A stretch of 64,000 nucleotides of DNA from Roseiarcus sp963751165 (GTDB lineage Bacteria > Pseudomonadota > Alphaproteobacteria > Rhizobiales > Beijerinckiaceae): assembly GCA_963751165.1 (NCBI GenBank), contig CAVVTP010000011.1:1-64000 (forward strand), read 5' to 3'. Both the position numbers and the translations under genes were made by a program. The notes under the pieces were generated by a model, which saw nothing but the letters and a program-made list of their open reading frames with translations, ran no database searches and was not told the DNA's origin. This document shows, piece by piece, positions 1 through 8,798 of this stretch. Position 1 is the first letter of the stretch. Each line of letters starts with the position of its first letter.

Positions 1-1300
1 CCGCGGGAGCCTCGCCGCCGATCGTGATGACGGCGCGCTGGACGGCGGGTGCCGACGGCTCACCGGCATCACCCTCGGTCTCCGGGCCGGCATCGATGTC
101 CACGGCGGCTGGCGGCTCGTCCTCGGGGCGTACGTAGCCCCGATCGACAGAGAGGTTGCCATCCGAGTCGATGCAGACGAAGACGCCGGCGCGGACGACC
201 TCGGAGGGGTCGTAGCTGACCGGTCCATCCTCGAAGGCGGCGAGCGCCGTCTCGATTTCGCCGAGGCGAGCGTCCACCTCGTCGGGCAGTTCATCGGCGT
301 TCTCGTATTCGGCTTCGAGTTTGGCGTACTCGGCACGCAAGGCATCGATCGTCGCCTGCTCCTCGGCCGTGAGGTCTGTTGGGGTCCCGTCGAGTTCGCG
401 CAGACGATGGGTGTGGCCGAATGGGAAGTCGACATTCACCTCGATCCACTTCCAGCCTTCGGCGGCGATCTTCTCCGCCTCGGCCTTCAGCTTCTCAGCG
501 ACCAGGCTGTCGAGCAGAGCGACATTCTCGAGCCAGCCGCCATCGTCCTGCTGAAAAAGATCGCGCATGACGATGCCGCCCGCTTGCTCATAGGCATCGA
601 GGCCGACGAACAGGGCGCGCTTGTCGGATGCGCGCACGGTGCGCTCCGTCAGCATGCGGCGGATCTGATACGGCTCCTGGCTGTACGAGCGCTGAAGCGT
701 TTCCCAGACCTGCTCCTGACGCGCGTGATCGGTCGTTACCGTGAAGGCCATGAGCTGGTCGAGCGACATGCCGTCTTCGGCATAGACGTCGAGCAGCTTC
801 TCCGACACGGCCGCGAGACGCAGCCGTTGCTTCACCACGTTCACGCCGACGAAGAAGGCGGCGGCGATCTCTTCCTCGGACTGGCCCTTCTGGCGCGATG
901 CCTGAAACGCGCGGAACTGGTCGAGGGGATGGAGTGGCGCGCGGTGAACGTTCTCGGCCAACGAGTCTTCCTCCGCGCAGACGTCGACGCTGGGGTCGCG
1001 CACGACGCAGGGCACCGGCGCGGTTTTGGCGAGACGCTTCTGTTTGACGAGAAGCTGGAGCGCCCGGTAGCGCCGCCCGCCGGCTGGGACCTCGAACATC
1101 CCGGTCTCCACGCCGTCGGCGTCCAGAACCGGCCGGACATTGAGGCCTTGCAGGAGCGTGCGCCGGGCGATGTCCTCGGCGAGCTCCTCGATCGAGACGC
1201 CGGCCTTCACGCGCCGGACGTTCGACTGGGACAGAACAAGCTTGTTGAAGGGAATGTCGCGCGACGACGACAGGGTGATCTTCTGAACAGTAGTGGCCAT
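1..1300 (-). CDS. ParB-like nuclease-domain protein (3' end cut by window edge)
   Basis: The reading frame opens with ATG at 1300 on the minus strand and stays open to base 1, so at least 433 residues are present and the C-terminus lies outside the window. Residues 1-110 look like a ParB/Spo0J N-terminal domain, with the hallmark AGGRRYRA motif near residues 73-80. A helix-turn-helix-like stretch follows near 135-170, then a long acidic, Ala/Pro-rich tail. Known members of this family occur on alphaproteobacterial plasmids and integrative elements, usually well over 500 residues, where they bind DNA in partition or regulation. The start is supported by CGGAGA shortly upstream and by the hairpin leader that abuts it. 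It is probably element-encoded like ardC nearby. The exact role (partition or regulator) is not determined. Confidence 0.85.
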   Translation of the reverse strand, partial: MATTVQKITLSSSRDIPFNKLVLSQSNVRRVKAGVSIEELAEDIARRTLLQGLNVRPVLDADGVETGMFEVPAGGRRYRALQLLVKQKRLAKTAPVPCVVRDPSVDVCAEEDSLAENVHRAPLHPLDQFRAFQASRQKGQSEEEIAAAFFVGVNVVKQRLRLAAVSEKLLDVYAEDGMSLDQLMAFTVTTDHARQEQVWETLQRSYSQEPYQIRRMLTERTVRASDKRALFVGLDAYEQAGGIVMRDLFQQDDGGWLENVALLDSLVAEKLKAEAEKIAAEGWKWIEVNVDFPFGHTHRLRELDGTPTDLTAEEQATIDALRAEYAKLEAEYENADELPDEVDARLGEIETALAAFEDGPVSYDPSEVVRAGVFVCIDSDGNLSVDRGYVRPEDEPPAAVDIDAGPETEGDAGEPSAPAVQRAVITIGGEAPA

Positions 1301-1360
1301 CGGGATGGTCTCCGCGACGGGCGCCGAAAGACTCTCTCTCGGCTTCCAACCCGTCACGAA
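1301..1360 (-). promoter_or_regulatory. Structured 5' leader of the ParB-like gene (radC-motif-like)
   Basis: On the minus strand, the ~60 nt directly before the ParB-like ATG can fold into a nested hairpin. The outer stem pairs GACGGG (plus 1350-1355) with CCCGTC (plus 1316-1321). The inner 8-bp stem pairs plus 1336-1343 with 1323-1330 around an AGAGT loop. The same architecture, with compensatory base changes, precedes ardC at 3451-3506. The CGGAGA ribosome-binding site sits just after the outer stem. The described radC RNA motif lies in 5' UTRs of mobile-element DNA-binding and antirestriction genes. Matching this leader to it is my inference and is untested. Confidence 0.6.
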
Positions 1361-1474
1361 GACCGGCGCAGCCCTCTTCCTCTCTCCCAGACCATCCCGT
1401 AGCGGGCGCTGCGCCCGCCACGCCGACACGTTCGCCTATGCTATCCTCGTCGTGAAAGGTGGTCGGATCGACGG

Positions 1475-2470
1475 ATGCGAGGGAACGCGACACGCAACCA
1501 GCATTTTCTGCCGCGGGTGGAGCAGAAGCTCAATGCGCTCAATCCCGGCAGCGCAGGCGGAAAATTCAGGATCTATTCGTTCCGGCTGGTCAATCGGCAG
1601 ACCTACGAGATCGCCCTCGAAAATCCACGCGGCCATTCGATCGACGCCACGCTTTCCATGCTCGATTTGTTCAGCTTCGACGTGCCAGGGGGTAGCCGGC
1701 TCCGTGTGAATCTGGAGGAGCTGTTTCACAAGTACGAGGTGAATTTGGAATCCCACACAAGGGGTCTCCTGGCAAAACTCGCGGTGCGCGATGCCGACAT
1801 CAAGGCCGAGATCATCGACCTGTTTGCGGCGAAGCTTCTCAATTTCATCCGCAATCCCTTCTGTATCGAGAAGGTACTGAACAGCTTCCCAGGTGTTGCG
1901 TCCTACGAGCCGACCGATCCCGAGCTTTTAGCGACGTACCGTAAGATCGTCACCGGACGGAAGCCGCACCAAGCCTATCTTTGCGCCCAACTCGGCATCT
2001 CTGACCAAACTTACGTGGAATGGCTGCGCCTGCTGTTCATCCTGCTGATACGCACCGGCAGCGATCGGCCGAACCTGTTCGAGAGCCTAATCAAGGGACT
2101 GATGGAAAACCGGACGAGACAAGCCGCTGCGTTTGTGTGGGCGTATGACAACGACCACTGTCTGTTGTCGGATCGCGGCTTCAGCCAGCCGATTCCCGAT
2201 GGCGTTCACATGGCGATGTCGTTCAATCTCTGCTCGACCGCGTTTGTCGATTACATCTTTGCCGACGCCGCCACGCTCGTTCAGGGACGCGCGTCGCCTG
2301 ATTTCGTGGCCAACGCGTTGGATGCGTGGAAGCAGCGCCCGCAGGCCACGATCAATGTAACGATGACTCGGAACAACCGTGACATGCTAGCCCGGTACAA
2401 CAGGCGGGTCGTCGAGCAATGCTACGAACGGGTGTACTGCTCTGCGAAGAACGGTCTCGTTCTCGGGTAG
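1475..2470 (+). CDS. Hypothetical protein, DUF4238-like N-terminus
   Basis: This is an intact 331-residue frame, divergent from the ParB-like gene. Near residue 8 it carries NQHFLPR, which resembles the opening QHYVPR-type motif of DUF4238 proteins. The rest is mixed alpha/beta with Trp- and Asn-rich patches (for example near residues 200-260) and no signal peptide or membrane segment. DUF4238-like proteins are common in accessory and defence-rich regions, but their activity is not established. It converges on ardC, with a gap of only 28 bases between the two gene ends. The ATG at 1475 is the first start in frame, and a strong ribosome-binding site is not obvious. The function is not recognised beyond this similarity. 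Confidence 0.6.
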   Translation: MRGNATRNQHFLPRVEQKLNALNPGSAGGKFRIYSFRLVNRQTYEIALENPRGHSIDATLSMLDLFSFDVPGGSRLRVNLEELFHKYEVNLESHTRGLLAKLAVRDADIKAEIIDLFAAKLLNFIRNPFCIEKVLNSFPGVASYEPTDPELLATYRKIVTGRKPHQAYLCAQLGISDQTYVEWLRLLFILLIRTGSDRPNLFESLIKGLMENRTRQAAAFVWAYDNDHCLLSDRGFSQPIPDGVHMAMSFNLCSTAFVDYIFADAATLVQGRASPDFVANALDAWKQRPQATINVTMTRNNRDMLARYNRRVVEQCYERVYCSAKNGLVLG

Positions 2471-2498
2471 ACTCCACGACGATCCGCGCAAGGCTGCA

Positions 2499-3450
2499 CT
2501 ATGCGGCTTGTTGTCCCGACGCCGGCGACACGAGCTCCTCGCCCGCAAGAAAGCCGAGGAGGAAGTCGGCAGCCTTGCTCGCCTGCGAGGCGGCGCGGAC
2601 GATGGCGCGATTATCCTCACGGAGCACTTCTAGCCACGAGCCGATATAGTCGGCGTGGCGGACGGTCGGCACGATGCCGAGCGAGGCGCAGCAGAAGGCG
2701 GCATTCATTTCCGCGACCAGTTCTTCGAACGCATAGTTCTTCGACCCGAAGGAGCCGGATAGATCGCGGTTCAGCCGGTGCGGGGCACCGCTGGCGTGAC
2801 CGAGCTCATGCAGCGCGGTGCGGTGCCAGTTGATCGGCTCGAAATAGGCTTGCGGCGGCGGGACCTGTACATAGTCGTGCGCGGGCATGTAGAAGGCCCG
2901 GCTGCCGCCGATGCGGAAATCGATGCCGGTGGCCTTGATGAGTGCTTCGACCCTGGGCTCGATCAGCCCGGGCTCCGGCGGTGGCGCGGCGACCACGAGA
3001 TCCTCCGGCAGCCCTTCGCATTGCGCCAGGTTGAAGACGGTGAAGCGCTTGAGGAACGGGATCGTTTGCGCGTCCTCGCCGGTCTCTCGTGCCCGTTTCT
3101 TCTCGTCGTCGGGAATGAAGCGGTCGGCGTAGACGACGGTGGTGCCCTGCTCACCTTTGCGGACGTTGCCGCCGAGGCCGAGCGCCTGGCGAAACGTCAG
3201 CCAGCCCTGGACCGGGAAACCATACTCGATCAGCGAGCCCCAGAGGATCAGCACATTGATCCCGGAGTATTGTCGGCCTGGTAGCGGCGTTCTTGGGCAT
3301 GGCGAGCGGCGCCTTCGCAGCCGCGGTCCCCCAGGGCTGGACCCAGGGCACGCGGCCGGCCTCCAGCTCGCCGATGATCTTGGTGGTGATGTCGTCATAG
3401 AGACTCATCCGGTCGGAGCCGGAACGGGCGCGAGCGGTGCGTCTGGACAT
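2499..3450 (-). pseudogene. ardC: ArdC-type antirestriction protein, split by one frameshift
   Basis: The N-terminal frame starts at ATG 3450 and includes MSLYDDITTKIIGELEAG, typical of ArdC/DUF1738. The larger C-terminal part is in another frame and ends at 2499. Reading TACC then GGCCGACAA would join them as AATGRQYSG, but the sequence has one extra base near 3279. The C-terminal half has a zinc-metalloprotease HELGH motif preceded by HRTA, as in the family. ArdC binds single-stranded DNA and protects incoming DNA from restriction after conjugative transfer, so its presence supports a transferable element. Apart from the shift the length (about 315 residues) and all motifs are normal, so sequencing error is plausible. 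A hairpin leader shared with the ParB-like gene lies immediately upstream. Confidence 0.85.
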
Positions 3451-3506
3451 CGCGGATCTCCGCGACGGGTGCCGGGAGCCTCTCTCCCAGCCCTCAACCC
3501 GTCACG
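3451..3506 (-). promoter_or_regulatory. Structured 5' leader of ardC (radC-motif-like)
   Basis: On the minus strand this leader forms an outer 7-bp stem (plus 3497-3503 with 3464-3470) and an inner 8-bp stem (plus 3484-3491 with 3471-3478) around an AGAGG loop. Compared with the ParB leader, the inner stem differs at several paired positions yet still pairs, with one G-U, which is covariation. It ends with CGGAGA a few bases before the ATG. The ribosome-binding site also lies in a small CGCGGA/TCCGCG inverted repeat here. Confidence 0.6.
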
Positions 3507-3633
3507 GAAAACCCGTCCACACTCTCACTCTCGGGGCGTTGCGGGGTGTCCCCCGCAGAAGGGGGTGCGCCGGCGATGACAGGCGTCGGCCGCAGGGGAA
3601 GGCCTTCCCGCCCGTTTGAAATAATTCGATTGG

Positions 3634-3650
3634 TCGTAGCTGAGCTACGA
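3634..3650. promoter_or_regulatory. 17-nt palindrome between ardC and the next gene
   Basis: TCGTAGCT and AGCTACGA form a perfect 8-bp inverted repeat around a single G. It sits 56 bases past the end of the 3707-4561 gene and about 185 bases upstream of ardC. There is no T-run, so an operator or protein-binding site fits better than a terminator. Nothing else is recognised in the 3507-3706 gap. Confidence 0.35.
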
Positions 3651-3706
3651 TGGCGGCACTGGAATCCAAATTTGGCCGCGCCGTCGCAGGCTAGGCTTTG
3701 CCCTTG

Positions 3707-4561
3707 CTAATCCGCGGCGTTCAGAATCCTGACCGGCTGTAGGGGCCAGGTCGCGCGGGCAGCTCTGACGACGGCAGCGTCGGGGAAAAGGTATGGGTTG
3801 GCGACGAGGTCGAGTACCGCGCCGAATTCATCCCGCTTGTAGGTGCGCTCCCGGACAAACCCAAGGAAGTGGACGCGTTCGCGAACTTCGGCCGCGCCGC
3901 GGACGGCTGTCCGTGTGCTGAAGACGCCGGATATTGGTTGCCCCTGCCAAGCGAGGCGATATTGAGGAGCGACGGACTCCGCACCAAGGGCGACATGAAG
4001 TCTGTCATGGACGTCACCGCCGTTCAGTACCGTCCGGAAGTCCACCAGGATCATATGGTAGGCTTCGCCAGGCGTCGGGAACTTGTGGGGTCGTCCGGCT
4101 TGCTCGCATTTCTGGCAAATCCTTTGCACGGCCTTGAGCGTTTCGCCTTCAGTCGATTGCGTTGGATCCTCGGCGATCGTCGACAAGACCCGCCCGCTCC
4201 ATGCGGTGCCGTGTTCGTCGACACTGTGTCCGGTTGCCGCCTTTACTGCTTGCGTTTCGCCCAGTCGTAGTAGTTCGACGGCCCATCGCCGGCCCTGCGA
4301 CGCAAACCCAAAATCGATCGTGGATCTCGCTTCGCCGGGTATCTCATAATCGGGGGTAATTCCGGCTAGATGCAGCGCGTACGCGAATCGCAGCTCAAAG
4401 AGGCGGTCTTTGTTCTCGCGTTTGAGACCGCCGTTGTCGTTGATGGCCGCGACGATCGGTTGAGCCCAAGGCTGGTTTGCCAACTCGAGTATGATCGTCT
4501 GCGCGAAGTCGGCTTCGTCCTGGCTCAGGATATCCCAGAAGCTGTCGATGGCGGGCATCAT
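3707..4561 (-). CDS. Hypothetical protein, possible nuclease-fold domain
   Basis: This is an intact 284-residue soluble protein on the minus strand. Near residues 55-100 it has a helix with FELRFAYAL, then TIDFGF and WAVELLRL. That order (helix with Glu, then D-x-F, then a strand ending in Glu) resembles the core of PD-(D/E)xK nucleases, but the usual E-x-K lysine is replaced, so activity is uncertain. The C-terminal half has no motif that I recognise. It lies just left of a divergent gene group (4707-8061) containing two more proteins of similar layout. Genes of this kind cluster in defence-rich mobile elements. No family name can be given. Confidence 0.5.
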   Translation of the reverse strand: MMPAIDSFWDILSQDEADFAQTIILELANQPWAQPIVAAINDNGGLKRENKDRLFELRFAYALHLAGITPDYEIPGEARSTIDFGFASQGRRWAVELLRLGETQAVKAATGHSVDEHGTAWSGRVLSTIAEDPTQSTEGETLKAVQRICQKCEQAGRPHKFPTPGEAYHMILVDFRTVLNGGDVHDRLHVALGAESVAPQYRLAWQGQPISGVFSTRTAVRGAAEVRERVHFLGFVRERTYKRDEFGAVLDLVANPYLFPDAAVVRAARATWPLQPVRILNAAD

Positions 4562-4706
4562 CGCCTAAGCTTATCATAGTGGTCAGGGTGGCGTCGTTGA
4601 CCGGCGCGGGCCTCGGCAATATTCTGGCGCTTCCAGGGTATAGCATCGCCGGGATGGCCCCGTGCTTCGAGCGCCCAGATTTGGAACGCGACCTGGAGTC
4701 ACAACT

Positions 4707-5378
4707 ATGCCGGACCTCGCCGCTGAGCTTTGGGCTGTTCAGCATCTCGCCGCTTTGTGCGGCATGAACGTCACGAATATTCGCGATGCGAAGACTGTGC
4801 TCGGTCCGGTCGAGCGGGGCCTCGACGTTGTTTTCGATCTCGATGGCCGGAGGGTCGGCGCCCAGCATACGATCTTTCACGCCGATGAGGGTCAGGCCCC
4901 TGGCAAGCGCGGGTCACTCGCCCGGGCGAAGGAAGAGGCGACGGCGCGGGCGACGCAGGCGCCGTTCGGCGTGTGGGGCGTTGCCGACTATCGCCCTGGG
5001 CTCGCGCTTCGGCTTCAGGAGAAATGCGCCATCGCTGCGCGCCACGACACCCGTGACGCGGTCGCGCAGAGCTGGTTGGTCGTCTCGGCTTGCCTTAATC
5101 GGTGGGGTGCGGCCGCGTCGACGATGATCGTGCCGGGTCTCGTGCAGACCGACGAACTGAACCGGCTCTTCCATGGCTCGCTGTGCGGCTCCCGGTTTGA
5201 GCGCGTCTACCTGGTTCTTCACATCGGAAGCGTCGTCTTCGAGTGGACGCGCGCAGAGGGTTGGCAGCTTGTCGCCGATCCGGATGCCCAGGAGCGTGAA
5301 CTGCACTGGGCGCAGATGAACGATCTGATTTTCAACCAAATTCCGAACCATCACCGCCGCAGCCGCATGACTGGCTAG
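4707..5378 (+). CDS. Hypothetical protein, first gene of a three-gene run
   Basis: The chosen ATG at 4707 follows a GGAG 8 bases earlier, giving 223 residues. An in-frame upstream start at 4662 is possible but its extra residues look non-coding. The N-terminal helix (AAELWAVQHLAAL) is followed by LDVVFDLDG and VGAQHTIF, a layout like a degenerate restriction-endonuclease fold in which Q-x-T stands where E-x-K would be. No signal peptide or membrane segment is seen. The next gene starts 38 bases downstream on the same strand, suggesting co-transcription with the AlbA protein (5417) and the 6637 gene. The function is not recognised. Confidence 0.5.
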   Translation: MPDLAAELWAVQHLAALCGMNVTNIRDAKTVLGPVERGLDVVFDLDGRRVGAQHTIFHADEGQAPGKRGSLARAKEEATARATQAPFGVWGVADYRPGLALRLQEKCAIAARHDTRDAVAQSWLVVSACLNRWGAAASTMIVPGLVQTDELNRLFHGSLCGSRFERVYLVLHIGSVVFEWTRAEGWQLVADPDAQERELHWAQMNDLIFNQIPNHHRRSRMTG

Positions 5379-5416
5379 GCGCGAAGGGCGGCGTCGGGGC
5401 AAAGGGGACGGCTTGC

Positions 5417-6600
5417 ATGGCGTTGCTCGACATTCCGCTGGACAGGATCACCGAGGCGGACGTGCGGCGCCTGATCGCGGCGGGGGCGGCGGAATCGCTT
5501 TATATCGACTACAAGCAGGCAACATACGGTGGCAAAGAAGCCGATCACGCCGAATTGCTGGCGGATGTATCGTCATTTGCCAATACGGCCGGCGGCGATC
5601 TTGTAATCGGTGTCACCGAGGCCGGCGGCGTTCCGAACGCCATCGTGCCATTCACCGGCATGCCGACGACGAGCGGCGTCGGCTCGAGGATATCGCGCGA
5701 ACCGGCCTCGAACCCCGCATCCGTAATTTGCAGACGCGAGCCGTCGCACTGGCCGAGGGCGGAGCTGTCATCATCGTGCGGGTGCCGAGAAGCTACGCGC
5801 CGCCGCATCGCGTGACCTACAAGAACCGAAGCCGCTTTTGGGCCAGGGCCTCCTCTGGAAAGTATGAGCCCAACGTCGAAGAGCTGCGCCACATCTTCAC
5901 TGAGGCGCCTCGGATCGCCGAGCGCATCGCCGCCTTTCGAACCGATCGCATCGTCAGAATTACGGCGGGCGAGACACCGGTTCCTCTCGGGCCTGGCGGC
6001 AAGGTCGTGCTTCACGTCGTGCCCCTACCGGCATTCGCTGACGGCCGATTGCTGGACGTAGTGTCGGCGGTCGCGGCGGGCACGCATGTTCCTCTGCCGC
6101 TCGACGGCATGGGGGCCGGAAATCGCCCCGGCATCAATATCGACGGCTTTCTGAACTATGCCGATCGCCCTGCTGGAGGCCGGCAAAGCTACGCGCAGTT
6201 CTTTCGCTCGGGCGCCATCGAGGGCGTTGGCAATCTCAGCAAGCGCGACGCCGATGGGAATCCCTATTTCGTAGCGGCCGAGTTCACGAACAAGGTGGTC
6301 TTCGCTCTCCGCCAATATCTCAGCGTGCTGGAGGCGTTCGATGCCGGGCTTCCCGTATATGCGTTCTTGTCGCTGTGCGATGTCGCTCAATGCTTCTATC
6401 GCTACAGTCCCGACCTTGCGGGCTGGTCGGATGCGGGTCCTCTGAATCGAGAGATCCTGGCGCTGCCTGAACTCTATATCGACAATTTCAGAACCGACGT
6501 TCCGGCATTGATGCGCCCGGTGTTCAACATGCTCTGGAATGCGTTCGGTTTTCAGCAATGCGAGATGTACGACGGACAGGGCGTTTGGAAGGGCAAGTGA
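5417..6600 (+). pseudogene. AlbA_2/Schlafen-type DNA-binding domain protein, one frameshift
   Basis: The N-terminal frame from ATG 5417 encodes YIDYKQATYGG followed by SSFANTAGGDLVIGV, the signature of the AlbA_2 (Schlafen AlbA) domain seen in putative transcription regulators and some defence proteins. The sequence then jumps frame near 5663, where one base seems missing: the continuation DDERRRLEDIA, the end of the domain (VPRSYAPPHRVTYKNRSRF) and the remaining ~250 residues lie in the other frame, ending at 6600. Joined, the protein would be about 395 residues. The C-terminal part is not recognised. It is the middle member of the 4707-8061 run, and the next start is 36 bases downstream. 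The domain is sure, while its role here is inferred from context. Confidence 0.7.
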
Positions 6601-6636
6601 CAGGCGAGCGGCTCATCGAGGTCCTGTTCCGGCTAG

Positions 6637-8061
6637 ATGCCGGGCGACGGGAAGTTGTCGATGCGTGAACTCCCGCAGACATTGTTCGACGTCTATGCGC
6701 TGGCGCTGCCGCGCGGCCACGGCTTCGGGAATCGCCCGCCCATTGGCGCGTGGCGGAGCGAAGACGATCTCGCCTGTGGTGTGCTGACCAGAGACGACAA
6801 TGACGGGCGCTTCGGTGTTCTCGTGATGCGACGGCGTGAAGATCATGTCTGGATGATCACGTTGCAGCAGCATGAGCTCCCGACTGCTGCGGAGGCTCGC
6901 GCGATAATGGAACTGGCGATGAAGGAGGGCGCTCCGCCTGAACCGATCCCGGCGAATATGCAGCGCCGTCCAGCGCTCTATGACCTGCAAGGTCGCGAGC
7001 CCAGCGCAGTGTTCAAGCTACTTATGCAGCCGACCCACCACATCGCCGCATGGTTGCTCAACCAAGTGTACTTGGCGCTACCGAACCCGGATCGAAGCTG
7101 GGCAGGCGATTGCCAGACGGGCAATTTTCACACGCGCCTATGGGAGGCACACCTGCTCGCCTCGTTACGGGAGCAAGGGCTCCTGGTGGCGCAACCCTAT
7201 CCATCCCCGGATTTTCACATCCAGAATCGCCGCGGCGGCCAGGCTTGGATTGAAGCGGTGACGGCGAACCCGCCGGTGCCCTACGACCATGTGAATTCAA
7301 AGCCGACCGAGCCACCAGAGGACGTGCGCGAGCGCTTCTTGGGACCGGCGGCAGTGCGGTTCGCCAAAACATTGGGAAGCAAGTTGCAGCGCCGGTACGA
7401 CCGTCTGGCGCATGTTTCGGGTAAGCCATTTGCGATCGCGCTGGCGGATTTCCATGCGCCGGCATCGATGACCTGGAGCCGGGAGGCGCTGGTCGGCTAT
7501 CTGTTTGGAATGCACGTCGAGAGGGCGGAGGTGGACGGTCGCGTCGTTGCGGTATCGAGCCAGTCTTCCCATCTGCTGGGCGAGTCAGCTTTCCCAGCCG
7601 GTCTGTTCCGCAACGCAGACCATAGCGAGCTATCGGCGGTCATTTTCACCAATGCCTGTGCGATCAGCAAATTCAACCGCGTTGGCGTATCGGCCGGCGC
7701 ATTGGCGAAGGGGCTTCGCTATGTCCGACTCGGCAAATTCTATGATCGAACGCCTGGCGCGCTCGACGGCATCCCGTTTTGCCTAGACATCACCAGCAAT
7801 GAATACCGGGGGCTCTGGCCGCAAGGCTATGAGCCGTGGTCGGCCGAGCTCGAAGTCTTTCACAATCCCTTTGCTCAACGCCCGCTTCCTCACGCGCTGG
7901 TGCCTGAAGCGACGCATTGGTTCGAGGCTGATGGGGAGGTCATCTGCAAGGCGTATTACGAGACCTCAGTCCTTTGGTCAAAGACGCTAGTCCAAAACGA
8001 AAGCGATCCGATGCCAACTCTGGGCGACGATGTTAGGCCGCCTGTCGAAGCTGATGTTTAG
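6637..8061 (+). CDS. Hypothetical protein with PD-(D/E)xK-like core
   Basis: This frame of 474 residues is intact and starts at ATG 6637; ATG 6661 (MRELPQTLF) is an equally good start. Around residues 167-210 it has WEAHLLASLREQGLL, then PSPDFHI and AWIEAVT. A helix with Glu, then P-D-F, then W-I-E is the layout of a PD-(D/E)xK nuclease fold, though Ala replaces the usual Lys after Glu. The flanking regions are not recognised and there are no membrane segments. It follows the AlbA-domain gene by 36 bases and ends the rightward group, converging on the HEPN gene. A DNA-processing or defence role is inferred from context only. Confidence 0.55.
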   Translation: MPGDGKLSMRELPQTLFDVYALALPRGHGFGNRPPIGAWRSEDDLACGVLTRDDNDGRFGVLVMRRREDHVWMITLQQHELPTAAEARAIMELAMKEGAPPEPIPANMQRRPALYDLQGREPSAVFKLLMQPTHHIAAWLLNQVYLALPNPDRSWAGDCQTGNFHTRLWEAHLLASLREQGLLVAQPYPSPDFHIQNRRGGQAWIEAVTANPPVPYDHVNSKPTEPPEDVRERFLGPAAVRFAKTLGSKLQRRYDRLAHVSGKPFAIALADFHAPASMTWSREALVGYLFGMHVERAEVDGRVVAVSSQSSHLLGESAFPAGLFRNADHSELSAVIFTNACAISKFNRVGVSAGALAKGLRYVRLGKFYDRTPGALDGIPFCLDITSNEYRGLWPQGYEPWSAELEVFHNPFAQRPLPHALVPEATHWFEADGEVICKAYYETSVLWSKTLVQNESDPMPTLGDDVRPPVEADV

Positions 8062-8077
8062 CGCCGCAGAGCGGCGC
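8061..8077. terminator. Possible terminator hairpin
   Basis: GCGCCGC and GCGGCGC form a 7-bp stem around AGA, beginning at the last base of the stop codon of the 6637 gene and lying between two convergent genes. No T-tract follows, so this is only a candidate. The rest of the 8078-8211 gap holds nothing I recognise. Confidence 0.3.
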
Positions 8078-8211
8078 CGCTCATCCGCCCCCAATGCGCC
8101 GACGAACCTGGCCCGTCGAACCGGGCTGGCGGGGGCGTTGCATGCCTATGGCGACGATGGCCGGTGAGTGTAACTGTCTTTTGCGACTGCAGGGCGCGAC
8201 GGTTGAGGTGG

Positions 8212-8793
8212 TCACTCGCGCCACTCAAAACATCCGGCCTCGGCGAGAAAGGCTCGGAGAATTCGATCCGATTTGAGGATGAGTTGACGATCGCGGGCGT
8301 TTTGTGGGGACTTTTCACCGTGAAACAAATTGCATCGTACTTGGTAGATCGTGCGCAACAACTGTTCCCACGACGGCGTGGCGCCTGCGTCCCAGCCGAT
8401 GGGTTGCTTCTTCACTGTTGCAGCGTCGCAGGCAGCGACGAGGGCGTCGCGCTCAAGCCGCCAAAAGGCGTCGCGGCCGAGCTTCTTGCGGACGTCGCGC
8501 ACATTCAGCACCGGCCACATCGTCGCGAAATCCGAGACTAGGCGGTGGAAAGCTCGAGAACTCTCCAGCAGCTCTGTATAGGCTTTGATCAGGCGATCAT
8601 TGGTCGCGATCTCGCGAATCATGTTCGCATCGGTCTCCTGCCCAGTGACAGCCGCCATCCAGCCATTAAAGGCCATCCAGATACTGACGAAGGACATGAA
8701 AGCCGACCGCTGGCGGTCTGCGTTTTCCATGAGATCGAGGACGAGATCCCGAGTCTCGGGTTCCATCACCTGAAAATTGTTGAAGTTTGCCAT
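8212..8793 (-). CDS. HEPN-motif protein, partner of HTH-GTPase
   Basis: The start is taken at ATG 8793 (MANFNNFQ), 5 bases after the end of the HTH-GTPase gene, giving 193 residues. Translation further upstream would fall inside that gene. The protein is all-helical in appearance. Near residues 153-158 it has RCNLFH, matching the R-x4-H signature of HEPN ribonucleases, placed as usual in a late helix after IYQV. HEPN proteins in toxin-antitoxin and antiphage systems cleave RNA when released from control. The tight spacing suggests co-translation with the GTPase, which may sense or restrain it. The fold call rests on the motif and helical pattern alone, so a catalytically unrelated helical protein is possible. 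Confidence 0.6.
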   Translation of the reverse strand: MANFNNFQVMEPETRDLVLDLMENADRQRSAFMSFVSIWMAFNGWMAAVTGQETDANMIREIATNDRLIKAYTELLESSRAFHRLVSDFATMWPVLNVRDVRKKLGRDAFWRLERDALVAACDAATVKKQPIGWDAGATPSWEQLLRTIYQVRCNLFHGEKSPQNARDRQLILKSDRILRAFLAEAGCFEWRE

Positions 8794-8798
8794 CGGCG

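Noticed and set aside
407..1402. 331-residue plus-strand open frame across the ParB-like gene
   Set aside because: It is antisense to a frame with clear ParB motifs and shows no family features.
588..1493. 301-residue minus-strand frame overlapping the ParB-like gene
   Set aside because: It is Arg/Gly-rich shadow sequence; the correct minus-strand frame starts at 1300 and is open to the window edge.
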